From NCBI RefSeq assembly GCF_014851395.1, contig NW_024040040.1, forward strand, positions 21,681,000 to 21,744,999: 64,000 nucleotides of DNA, given 5' to 3'. Positions 12,201-25,800 of the stretch are shown piece by piece. This stretch comes from Micropterus salmoides. Its lineage: Eukaryota > Chordata > Actinopteri > Centrarchiformes > Centrarchidae. Numbering within the stretch: position 1 is the first letter of the stretch; each line of letters opens with the position of its first letter. The position numbers and the translations under genes are program-made. The notes under the pieces were generated by a model. The model ran no database searches. It saw only the letters and a list, made by a program, of their open reading frames with translations, and was not told the DNA's origin.

Positions 12201-15200
12201 TACCACCTGTTCTGATTCCTTTTCCCACAGAATGGCTGAGCCATAAAACACCACTCCCTTCTCTCTTTAGCCGATTTGCAAATGTGATAAGCCAGGAATG
12301 CGAAAGGGGGAACACAACCTCTGCCTTAAAACAACAAAGGTTTCATTATAAACTGTGTTTTGTTCTGTTTAAATAATAATCCTTGCTAAGTTAGTAGTGG
12401 CGTTTGCCTCTTAGGTTAATAGTTATGTTACCAAGTTGTTGTTGAAAAGAATCTAAATAAGTTTTTGCAGTGTTTTAATTTTCAGCAAGGATCCCTGACA
12501 TTGCCTCATTTTATGTTGTAACCAATTCTTTGTTCCCACTAACACTTTCTGACACTTCCTTTAGAAAGGATATGATAAAGAAATGTCATCCTATACTCGT
12601 TTAATTTTCCAGCTCGAATTTAATGTTAAATAACTAAATTCCCCAGCTCCTGAGCAAAAGATTGTTAAAAGGAATAATCAAAGCTATCTTCATGTAACCA
12701 GAGCTCCCCCAAGTGGACAAAATAAGTATTACATGCCATCGTTCTGAAATGCCGTTTAATGTATAAATGTCACTCTGTATTTACCTGTTCATAATCTGAT
12801 GCCATTCGTGTATCTCTCATCAACTTGGCTGGGAGAAACGACAAGGAATAAGACCAAACCAAGGCATTCTGTGATCAGTGATGTCCAATAGTTGTAAACT
12901 CTTAAAACTCATAGCTTGCGTTCATTAGCTCAAATTCTCCCCAAAATAGAACTCCACATTCTCATTGTATAGCCATTGTTTATTTCTTTGATGAATATTT
13001 AGCCACATTTATATTCACCCTTAGTTAGTTAATAAATTTCACTGTAAACACAGGAATTTTGTGTGTGTATTGCTTAACTCCAAGTCCCTGTCACGAGAAT
13101 TTACCCCTTCGTGATGAGACTGACTGATTGATTTAGGATAATTGAGCGATTATTAACTAACTGATCACTAGTGGATAATTGTATAATTATTAAAACGCTA
13201 CTCAGAGGTCCGGAGACTCTGGGTGAATTAAATCTCCGGTGGTGCCCCGCGAAACGAGAGCTGTATGAATTAATATTCTCTGAATATTAAAATTCATAAT
13301 TTGTATTAATCCTCATAAGTAGACATGCTACACCATAAAATCCTGTTTAATGTGTTATCTGTATGTGTTAGGCAATTAATTGTTCTTTAAATAGGCTTGT
13401 TGACCTTTTCTTTAAAAAAGACAAATACAGCTTTTATTTGTAGGAGTGCATTGACGGGGAGGAACAAAACAAAAGTCTACTTAAGATTACAGACATCATG
13501 AAGCATAAATATTTTTCTTTTAATTTTTCTAACAATTCAAATTGAAATATACGATATGTGTCTGTATAAAGTTGTGTAATTATTTATTTACCATACTATT
13601 TCACAAGTTTGGTGTTATTCTTGTTACAAACAAATAGGATAGTTATTCTTGAAATATTCCACTTTTTAACCACCAATTTGACCAGTGTCATATTTATATA
13701 TAAAAATGGTGGCGCACCAAACATTTCAAAACATAGATACCAGTAAAACAACAATACTCTCTCTTGCAACAAACAGCATGGCTCCACAAAATACTTAACA
13801 TGAGAGAGAAAGAGAGAGAGACAGGGGAGTGCATTGACACAAGTGTCAGTACCACTGTCATAAACCTAAATTAAAAATTCAATATTTAAGCCAACACAAC
13901 CAAGCTTAGAACAAATGAGCCTACAGGGCCATAAGCAAACAGCAGTGAGCTAAACACCACTGAAGTCAACAACGACCCGCACAGACAAGGTTTTAGGGAT
14001 CCAGACCCTTTCTATAGCCGCTTTCCACAGAGATCCCGCAATCAAAACTGAAAGAATGTCTGCCAATATATATCCCATTCCCATTCCGTACCTTTCATAC
14101 AGTGCAGCGAGCCAGAAAATTGGCCTAATAATCCCGAATAATAAGGCAGTGTGAAAGTGGCTATATGACAACAACCGTAATCCGTAGCCTAGTCTCAACC
14201 GATCCAGCACAACAATTTGCCCATGCAGGGACCAGCAGCAGATTCAGGATGATAAAAGATGCTTTCACTCACCACACCTGAGGCCTCACGTGAGGAGAAA
14301 GGCGGAATGATGTTTTTCCTCTGGCCAAACTTCTGGATGACTCTGAAGTTTTTCTAACAATCCGACGGCTCGTTGTGGCCCCCGTATTGTTTGTTGTGCT
14401 GCTCAATCGAGCGCCTGTTGGGCAGCGTTGTTTACCCTTCCAAGTAACGTTGAGCCCAGTTTCACAGCATTGTCCGGATGATTCCCGCTGTTCTCATGTT
14501 TTGCAATCCTTTCAGAAAGATGAAGATGAAAACAGGCACAGGACGGTCTCCCTCGAAGCATAACGTTAACAGCCGGTGACACACTGCGCTTTCAGGGGCT
14601 CCATTGTTCCTAAGACGTTAGCTTGCTGTTAGTGATGGTACTAACCTGTTGCTATCTGCAGACTATTAGCTCTCACACACAGTACAATACACAAAACTGT
14701 GTTGCAGTGTGACAGACTTATTATAAACTAGCCATGCTACTAACTGTCTCTGTACATTTATTAAATTACACTTCCTTTCTTCTGCAGCTTGTCGCTACCT
14801 CCACAGAAAACACACACATTCGGCACTACACCGGTGTACTCTGATCTGCTCTGTCTGTTAGTCCCGCCCCTAAACCAGTCACAATTTTAGAAACGTGATT
14901 GCTATCTACATGGACGAATCGGAGGCCTCTCCTAAAATAAACATCATAGTCTGTCACACCTGAGGGTCAGCGGTTACCCTCTTAAAGTGACAGAGCCTAA
15001 TATGAGAACACTTGTATGTTGCTATTCACTTTTTAACTCAAACCAAGGGGTTACATAATATATACAGCATATAGCATTTTATGCATATGCTCCTTGCCAG
15101 GTGGGGCCACTAGGGTGGCCACCCATTTTCTTAGGGTGGCTGTGGCCCCCCCTGCCCCCCCAACTGATAGCGCCACTGGCTACCAATCCATAAGCTTCAA

Positions 15201-18200
15201 CAGAAACCGTCTCTGCTTTCAGTAAAGAGGCAATTTCATCTTTTTGTAATCACCTTTATTGGTTACACAATAATATACAGTATTAATGATCAATGATGAT
15301 AACACATGCAAAATTCCTCCATATGACTGGTCCATGCTAGACTCAAATTGGGTAACTTCCCTGTTCCCAAATCCCCCACAGATGGCAGGACCATGGCAGG
15401 ACCATTGATCTCTGCCTCTCCCGTCCTGCCTTCGTTGTTTTCTGGAGGGGTTTGAGAAAATAGCTCATATGATGTAATAGTGATGTCATCAGAGTTATCT
15501 TAGCTTAAAAAGGGAGACTTTACATTAACGAAAGCCTGCATGACAAACCTAGATATGAAATGAGGCTCTAATTAAAACAATCAACTGCTTTAGGAAACCC
15601 TAGCAGAAACAGATAAAGTATGCTAGGATGACCAAGACGCGAGGAAATGCCAGCAGATTGTGCTTCATCCAGCCAGAGGGAACGATCACTGACACTTCCG
15701 CACTGTGCCCGGTCGCTCTGCTATCTCCCTTCCCTGGCCCTGTACGCCCCATTCCCTCTCCTATTACACCGGCGCCCTGTGAACAGTTGGTGATCGTTCC
15801 CTCTGGCTGGATGAATTTTACGCATGATCCATGCACTGCAGCTGGGGGCTCTCCACAGCGCCACGCAACTTTCACTACAGCTGTGTCTTCTTCTGGCAAC
15901 AATAACAGCAGTCATCTCTGCGCAACACTTGGCGGTTTGCACCTTCCTTTCAAACGTATTAAATATAGATGCTGTTGCACTCACATGAAATTGCGTTTAG
16001 GCTTGCTAGATCACATTGCGTATTTCATGTTACCCTTCCATTACTTTGCACAATAAAATAGAAACACCCCAAATTACATATTCATTAAGGCAAAAGTACT
16101 AAATGAACAACGGGTACTATCTTGCACTTTTGAAAGACGTCATTCTGTGTGCACACCATTCGTATATCAGCTTACGTGTTAATTCGCTGGTGATATCATG
16201 TTTGCACACGTTTTTACTCATGCAGACCTTTAGTAAAACTGGCCTATAGTGCACCAAACAAAAAAACATAAGTCTCATAATACAACAATATGCACATCCA
16301 TTATTTCAATTGCTAACACTTTCAGCATACTCAATTAGGATTTTACATAGTAAAATTAGCATCGTAGCTAGTGGACATTTCGGTCGCTAATCGTCTTAGC
16401 AGAAGTCAATGGAGGTAAACATGGCAAATTAGCATTTTATCAAGTGGACAATTGGCCTGTACTACGAAGGGAGTTCAACCTACTCAGAGTTAACTCTGGG
16501 TTATTAAGCAAATTCATGGTACATCCTGCCCTGGCGGTTATGTAGGCTGCTGCAGCCTTGTTGTCGGTGCGGACCAGCAAGTGCTCGTTCTGCAGCAGAG
16601 GGGTGAAGTGTCAGACGACTTGACCATGGCGGACCAGGCTGTTCATCCACCTGTCTATAGAACAGGAAAAGAGCCACTTAGAGTATGACTCTGAAAGTGG
16701 TCAGACCTGCTGATGAGGTACCCTGGTGGCCATGACGTGAGGCCACTCTGCTGCCCCTGTCGCTGTCGCGGGTGGGGGACACCCATCCGCAACCCATAGG
16801 GGGCCGCCCCTAAGGGGACGGGACAAAACCCTGCCGCTCCCCCAGTGAGGGGAGGTTGGCGACATGGAAAAAGAACTGCTTGTGACATCGGAACCAGGCT
16901 GCATGAAGGCTGTCCAGTCAGCTGCAGCCGGTCCGTACAGTGCGGGTGAAATGTGTGTAACGGCGGCCGCTGGCTCAGCTGAGGCAGCAGCAGGCCAGAA
17001 CATGCTCACATTTGTCTCATCAGAGAAAGTGCAGCCAGAATATGAACAGTGAACACACAATTACCCCCAAAATGTCACTGGCGCCTCCTGGAACGCAGGC
17101 AGGAGGCCAGGGGACAGCGTAGGGAGCTGCGTCTGCAATAGGACAACACCACACACAGGGTTGAATGTGTTTGTACACTGTCCACACAAAGCGTAATGTC
17201 CGCTTTCGTGGCCTCTTATGATACAGCCTGCCATCTGTAAACAAGGGGGTACCCCTGGACACACAGAAGGACCGTGTTAGTGAAGAGTGTTCTGTCCACA
17301 CGAAGCGTCTGCGTGTGGCTCATACAATTTCTGTGAGGAGGGGTGTGTGAGGGGACCTCTGACCGTGAACAGAGAGTGTACTGCTTGTTGCTTTGAGCTC
17401 GACCTGCTGGTTAGCCACCTGGCACACAGTGTGGAAAATGTGTGCTTGGTGTGGCTGATTCGGCTGAGGCAGGCACAGACAGCGTCTTTTCAACAACTTC
17501 CACAAAGGAGCAAAAACGTAAAACACACAGTCCCGACCCACAGCTTACCAGTCGCCTGCTCTGAGCGACGAAGGTCAGCCAGAAGCAAGCAGTCCAGTTG
17601 CTAGATGTCATTAGCCGCAGCTAATGTGGAGTAACGTGGGCACGCAGGGTCTCCTGGTCGGCTGATCCAGGCAGACCGCATGTGAGCGTCATGTTAGCTA
17701 TCTGTTAGCTTGCCTTGCTGCGGCAACCTAGTAACATCGAGGCCGGCGTCATCGGATGTCGGAACCGGGGAAGCTCGGAGCTGCTCGGAGACCCGTGAAT
17801 GGGAAGAGTGGAGCCATCTAACTTCCGTCAACAGCAGATCGAGGGCTTCGTCCAGAGAGCGGGTGGACTGCCACACCTCCTCGTCCTGAACGGCAAAGCT
17901 GTCCGCCCAGCGTCGCCACTCTTCAGGGGTGCTCCGGTCCAAGGCACGCCTCACAGTGGGGACGGAGATCACCCAGCACGATGTAGCCCGCGTGGCTGAC
18001 GCCGCACACCCGTCCGGCTGTAGCGGCGTCTCGCCCCATTCTGGCCGGCTTGCTGGAAGACATCGTTCTTCTTGTTTTCCGGCTGGAAAGTCTGTTGCTC
18101 TTTAGACAAATCTTCTGCTCTTTAGACAGCTCAGTGCTAAAGAAAAATGGAAGTCGAAGGCTGGGTCTCACCGTTGTATATATATATATACACATACATA

Positions 18201-18749
18201 TAAGGTGTGGACGTAGGAGAGGCCCATGCTGTGGATCTCTCGGTTTCTGATGGCTGTCCTTTCTGTGGGCTGGTGGAAACCATCTTTCATTGTTTTTTAG
18301 ACTGCAGCAGACTGGGGAACTTTTTGGTGTGTTGTTTACTTCCTTTAGTGAAGTGTGGTCTAACACTGCTTTAATTTTGGGAGCAGGTTACAGGAAAACT
18401 AATGCAACTAAGTGGCAACTGTTAAATTTCATTGTAGATGTAGTCAAACTGCCCATATACATGACCAAAGAGAACCAGTTAAAAGGAAAGCAGTGTGCAG
18501 AATTAGTCCCTGTGTTTACCTCGCTGGTAAAAGACAGAGTTTCATAAGCTAATGAACAGCTTGGATGTGTTTGTACGTCAGTGGTGTTATGTCATTTGTC
18601 CAGTGGTAAGTTAAGAAGTCAGTTTTAGTCGTGTTTTTAGGTAATTTTATGGGTTTATTTTTATTTTGTCTTGTCAACAGTTTGATTCTTTGACTTTTTG
18701 TGTCTGTGAATAAGTGAAGTTTTAGTAAAGTTCAGTTTAACAAGTAAAA

Positions 18750-18809
<60 letters not shown>

Positions 18810-21800
18810 CTGGCTAACTGAGTTGGAGATCTTCGCCATAATTTTTGCAGCTGCCATCCATGACTATGAACATACAGGGACCACCAATAACTTCCATATT
18901 CAGACCAGGTAATTTCCAGGACAGCTTAGAATAATCTTCCATACTTAGAAAGTGAAGAGGTATATGTAGGGTAAACAGTAAAAAGTTGTATTGTAAATAT
19001 ATTGATGTTTTATATTCATCTTTGTAATCACTAGTCAGTTTTCATACATTTTTATAATTCTAGCTGTGTGTCATTTGCAGGTCAGACACAGCCATGTTGT
19101 ACAATGACCGAGCTGTTCAGGAGAACCACCATGTCAGCTCTGCCTATCGCCTTCTACAGGATGATGAAGAAATTAATATCCTCTCTAATCTTTCCAAAGA
19201 TGACTGGAGGTGAGAGCAAGGGAATGTACATTTTGTTTGAACTTTACCGGCTATAATACAGGACTAAAAAGGGCAGCTCTGTGAGGCTGGAACCAGTCAA
19301 TCAGACAACAGTTTATTTCACTATTCATAAACAAGAAAAAAAGCTTTAAAACTGTTGTTGCAGGGCTGAATGCTAACTCTGTCATTTACAGTCAAAGCCC
19401 AGTCTGCTCCCTTTGGGTGCTGCTGCTGATGGAAAAGATGTCTGATGGAGCTGACACATGAGTCTCAAAGTTTTAAATCGACGTGCACCACTGTGCTGAT
19501 TGTAGGCACTTCCAAATGGCACAAAGCCATTCACCAAATTTTAAAAAGCATCTAGCCAATCCTGCTGTCTGACCAAGGGTCTTGGTCAGACTGCAGGATT
19601 GCGCTGCGACTGATCTGATGCATCACGGCAGATAACATTGAACTCAAGTTTATCACTGCAAACTTTTGTTAAAATTTGAGTTCATTGTAGGTCTGAACAA
19701 CAAAAGCCCCACACACAACTTTATTTATTTATTAGAGAGAGTTTTCTTTCTTTAATTTCTTCCATCAACTTTTATTATGGAGACAATTAAAGTCAGAGAG
19801 AGTCGGAGAGTCTGTCTACAAGAAACACGTTTTACATCATTTATCATCATTTCTATTCAGTCACGTGAGATCATTCCTGTGTTTAGTCCAAATAGACAAC
19901 AATAAAACATAGTAAACATGTAGCCTAAGGAGTTGGACAAGTCACTAAACTGCACTAAAGTCTCTAATGAAGCAAGAAAAGGGAAATAAAGCCTGCACAT
20001 CCAGCCATCTCACCGACATCTTATGAAAGCAGCCGGCGGCTCCGCGAGTAAAATCAGCTGATGAAAGTATGAATGAAAAAAATGTTGGATTGATATGATG
20101 GAATGATCAATCAGTGACGAGTGATGTGACTCTCAACTGTATGCAGTAGTGTTATAGGATATCAGAAGAGGAAATAAACAGAAAGCCTAAAACTGAGCGT
20201 CAGCTTTGATTTGAGATCCATCATTTAAATTTCCCCTGAAACATTTAGCCTAATAAATCCAAAGACACCATGATCATATTCTGAGTTATTCAATAACGTA
20301 TTCCCAATTAGAATCAAATATAAATGCAGATAATATAAGCATTGTGTCAGTAGAAATGATCCGGAACGGATGTCTCTTCATGTGACGTTTCGGAGGAAAG
20401 GATGTATGTCTCTAAAAACATATTTCCTCGCTCTTGAAGTAAAGTGAGGAAAGTGAGTGAGGGAAACGTGGATGCAATTAAGAGACTTGAGAAGCCCCCC
20501 AAGTGCGGCTGTCCTGTGTGTTAACCTACAACAGGTACACAGACTAGCTTTTCTGTCGGAGATGGAGATCAGACTGAGATCAACAGTGAACTGATGCGGC
20601 TGAGCTAGGTTTTTCATTAAGGGCTGGGCGGTGAGAGAGATGGACAGAGCTTGAAGGCTGTGGTCTCACGCCATGAACTTTAATGAACTTTGAATTTTAA
20701 ACTCAGAGGTTCATTTAAACCAAAGCATTGAAAGTTTGACCTTACGATGGTGAAAAGTTAAGAAATCTATCTATCCGACAGTTGTTTAGGTATTTCACTT
20801 TTATACACTCTTTAAGAGAACTGCGGACTCTAGTAGTGGAGATGGTGTTGGCTACAGACATGTCCTGCCACTTCCAGCAGCTCAAAGCCATGAAGACCTT
20901 CCTGCAGCAGCCTGACGCGTGAGTAGTGCCACCCAACTTATAAACAGCTCTCAGGTCCTTCACAAGTACACTGTAGGGTTGCAGACGTTACATTTTGCAG
21001 GTGAATAAAATTTTTTTAGCTGAATACAGCCTGATCTGACTTTCTCCACTAACTGAGTGAAAGTTCTCCATTTATAAAGATTGCTATGCAGTGCGACCAC
21101 TCAAAGCGCTTTTTACACTAAATCGCATTCACCTTTCACACACTGAGCCTAAGTGCTCAAACGGAAACACACACATTCACACACTGATGGAACAGCCATC
21201 ATGGGCAATTCAGGGTTCACTATCTTGCACATACACTTCAACATGTAGCTTGGAAGAGCTGGGGCTTGAACTGCCTATTTATTAATGGGCAACCCTCTTT
21301 ACTTCCTAAGCCACAGCCACTCCAAAAAAGTAGCCTAAATGCCCAAGTGTCTGGATTTATAGAAAAATAAAGCTCAGTCAGTGATGAAAAAACACAGATA
21401 AAATATAACACACACGTTATTGGCTACACCTTCATAGTTAGATGTGCATAATGTTTAACGTCAAAATTAAATTAAATGTGAGGGGAATCATTATAGGTAT
21501 GATTATGCCTAAAGATTTAAGGCAACTCAAAAGTTGTCAATTTAATTACACATTTTTTCATTTAGTTTAGCCTTGACCACAAGTAACGGTGCATTCAGGG
21601 AATGCAGTGATCTAGTAGGGTACAATGAGCTCCATATGTATTTTTATCTTGTACTTTTATCAGCCTCTTGCTTGGTCACTCTCTCTTTCTCTTCCTCACT
21701 TCCTCGGTCTCTTTGCAGCCTATGTTTTGATATCCAAACTGACAATGCTGAGCTAGCTCCTTCCAAATATAAAGGACAACATGGTTTTATTTGAGTTTAT

Positions 21801-22822
21801 TTTAATACTTTCTTTAAAAAACAGCATTTGTTTATTATGTTTTCTTTTGCAGAAATATGTTAAATATGACCACTATAGGAGTTCAAGTATGTCTGAGTCT
21901 TGTTCATAAGTGAGGGCAAAACAGAGATGGACAGGCGGATTGGTGCGGCGTCAGCAGTGACTGCTGGACTGTATTTGCAGGATTGACAAACCGAAGGCCT
22001 TATCCCTGCTGCTGCACACTGCTGACATCAGCCACCCTGCCAAACGCTGGGACCTCCATCACCGCTGGACCAGATCCCTGCTGGAAGAGTTCTTCAGACA
22101 GGTAGTCACCAAAAAACATGTCACCTGCTTTACTGGTCTGGGGCTTGTTAATAAAGGGAAATTAGTGGGTTAGCAAGCTAACATTGCTCAGGCTTCCTAT
22201 TAATAATTTAAATCAGTGTGCTGACTTTTACATATGCTGTAGCGCAACTTGTTCTGCACTGAGGATAAGATCAATTCAAATAAGCTGACCAATCACAGGA
22301 AAAACTGAGTTGTTATTTCTACAGGATCCCGGTATAATATAATACATACTAGCATGTTATATGATATTATATATGATATTAAGAAAAGCAAAACTAAAGT
22401 AAATTAAAGCTGCAAGCAGCGTTGGGCGGGCCCTCGCACTTGTAGCACGTCGGGGTGTGAGCCGGCTGCGTTGCATATTCTGGAGCTCTGCCGGTGTGGC
22501 TGTGAATTTGCTACGCGGTTCCAACGCCGCATGAAGGTGTTATATGTCACTTCCTGTATCCCTTTTGTGGCGCAACATAGCACTTGGCGCTATGAATATA
22601 AATCAATATTAGCGTGTAGATATGTTCAGGGCAGGACAGTTATCAAGCACGTAACGTTTGGTTCAGATGTGAGGATGTACACTGAAGTTACAACAACTTC
22701 AATTTACCATACAGAATTGAATACGAGTGCACTCCAGATTTAGCTGCATAAATACAAAGGAAGAATAAAACAGACAAAAATATTAAAACACACACATAAA
22801 TAAATACATTGTACATACATAC

Positions 22823-22861
<39 letters not shown>

Positions 22862-25800
22862 CTTAGCAAATTCAATAGGGACCTCGCACGGTTGTGCTCG
22901 GGCCCTAATAATCTTAGCAAATTCAATAGGGACCTCACACGGTCGTGCTCGGGCCCTAATTAAAGCTGCAAGCAGCGTTGGGCGGGCCCTTGCACTTGTA
23001 GCGCGTCCGGGTGTGAGCCGGCCGAGTTGCACATTCTGGAGTTCTGCCGGTGCGGCTGTGAATTTGCTACGCGGTTCCGAAGCCACATGAAGGTGCTATA
23101 TGTCACTTCCTGTGTCCCCTATGTGGAGCTACATAGCACTTGCCGCTATGAATATAAATCGGTATTGGTGTGTAGATGTCTTCGGGGTGGGACAGTTATC
23201 AAGCACATAAAGTTTGGTTCAGATGTGAGCATGTACACTGAAGTTACAACAACTTCCTGTGTCATGGCGAAGAGTTGATCTTTGACGCCACGCCACGGAC
23301 ACGCCCATTGAGGAAAACTCGCAAATAGCACAACTTTTCATCTTCAATGCCTTTAGAAGGCACAGCAGAAATTTGAGGTCGGTCGGACTAAATCCCTAGG
23401 AGGAGTTAGTTAAAGTATGAAGTGTGTAAATCATCCAAAATTTGACATAAAATTCAAAATGGCCGACTTCCTGTTGGGTTTAGGCTATGGCTCCAAGAGA
23501 CTTTTTTGCAAATTTTGGTGAGTTTTCGAGTATGTTTAGGCCATGTCAATTGAGCCTACTTTGCAGGAAAAAAAAAAAATAAATAATATATATATATATA
23601 CAATCTTAGCAAATTCATTAGGGACCTCGCACAGTCGTGCTCGGGCCCTAATGATGGAATAAAGTAATGAAACTGTGCTGACAGTATATTGCCGTGTTGA
23701 ATTTATTTTCAGGGTGATAAAGAAGCAAAGCTGGGTCTACCTTTCTCCCCTCTCTGTGACCGCAAATCCACCATGGTGGCCCAGTCCCAGATTGGTAAGG
23801 TACACAAATACAACTAATGCTTCTCAGTGTGGGATTTGCTTTAGTATGTTTAACACTGCAATTCCAGTCAACTTATATTTTGTCCCCATAGTGATTATAT
23901 GTAGCATATCTTCGTATGATTTTTAATACAAATTATGAATATTAATATTTCAGAATATTAATTCAAAAATCCTCGTTAGGGCACCACCTAAAGATTTGCT
24001 GTCCGCCCAAGGCTTTAGGAACCTCAAGTATAGCTGAATAATTATATCATTATTTCCTAGTGATCGGTTAGTAGTAATTGTTTAATTATCTTGAATCAAT
24101 CTAATCAGTCAATCACATATCGAAGGCGTAAATCCTCCGTTACAGTGACCTGGAGCTAAACAATCCACACACAGTTCCTGTGATTACAGTGAAATTTATT
24201 AACTAACTAAAAGGTGGATATAAATATAGTTAAATATACATCAAAGAAATAACCAATGGCTAAACAGACATGATGCAAACAATGAGAATGTAGTGGAGTT
24301 CAATGTAAATTGAGTTGTTCTATTGTGGGGAGAATTTGATTCATAAGGAGCAAGATAATTAATAAGCGCATGTTATGATAATACTAACTTGGTTAAATTT
24401 GGCTGGATGTTTTAGGCTGGAATGATTAAGGATTAAAGCTAATGGATTAACAGACTATTGGACATCAACTCAACCACAGAATGCAGGGTTTTAGCCTTAC
24501 TGCTTGTTGTTTCTCCAGCCAGTTGGTGTTCGGCAGCCTCACGCTGGCTGAGTTTCGTGCGTCCTCGGTTGAGACGGCTTAACAAGCCGTCGGCCGGTCG
24601 CTTTCTCTGCCAGGGAATTGCTCCGGGAGGTCCGCCCTTCGACTGGTGACTTAGTTGAAGAAAACTTGCTGTGATGGCTGTTAACCTTGGCTCGGTTCGT
24701 GGGTTTTGATGTCCTTTGGGCTGCTGGCGCAACTAACCCACGTAGCTGGGTCCGAACTTCGGGGAAGCAGTAAAAGTTAACTCAACGGAATAAAGTTAAA
24801 AAGAACTTAGTCGTACTTGAATTCAAAGTTGCGCAACTGAAACGGTCTGATAACTTTTAATAAAAAAATAAATCTAAATTAAAGCTGCAAGCAGCGTTGG
24901 GCGGGCCCTCGCACTTATAGCGGTGCGGCTGTGAATTTGCAACGCGGTACTGACGCCGCATGAAGGTGTTATATGTCACTTCCTGTGTCCCCTATGTGGA
25001 GCTACATAGCACTTGCCGCTATGAATATAAATCGGTATTGGTGTGTAGATGTCTGCGGGGTGGGACAGTTATCAAGCACGTAAAGTTTGTTTCAGATGTG
25101 AGCATGTACACTGAACAATAATGTACCCAAACAATAAAATAAATTCCTTTTATATTTCCCTGCCTTGTTGTTTATGTGTACATACAGAGGAAGAATGTGA
25201 GAACAGCAACATTTCATCGTTACTGTGTGTTAGAGCATGGGAGAACATGGATACTTTTAATACAGCCCACACCCCTAATACTGTGTAACTATAACAAGTA
25301 GAGAACAGAAGAAAAAGATGTTCTTTCTTTACAATGTCTGCATAGCTTATTCATATTGTGTAATGAATGAAAATAAATAGGCCTACTAGGCTCCTCTCAC
25401 TTTGACATTTAAGATTAGCTTGTTTGATCCACCTTCATACACATGTGACATTACTGTACAACTTGAGAAAGGTGAGTTGTTTTCTGCTCCAGCCTGCCTA
25501 AAAGAAAAGCGTTTTTGGGATTAAATGGACTTTATTAGCTGCTGCAGTGCAGGATGAACTCAGAACAGACCCATTTCTCACCTTATTATTCTAAATCATG
25601 CAACGAAGAAGAAGAAATGCATAATAAATCCTGGGACAAAATCTGTCCACAAATACTGTACACATGTAGTCTATGAACAAGACTTGTGTTATAGCTGACT
25701 TGGGCAGTGAAATGTTTAATTTTTTTAATTCATGTGGTCATAGTTGTCCACAACTCAAATCAGAATATAAGAAGAAATGTTTTATACCACCTCAAGAAGG

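Noticed and set aside
15628..16056. A 142-codon frame in intron D.
   Set aside because: It spans a perfect inverted repeat, has no domain, and the opposite strand is open too.
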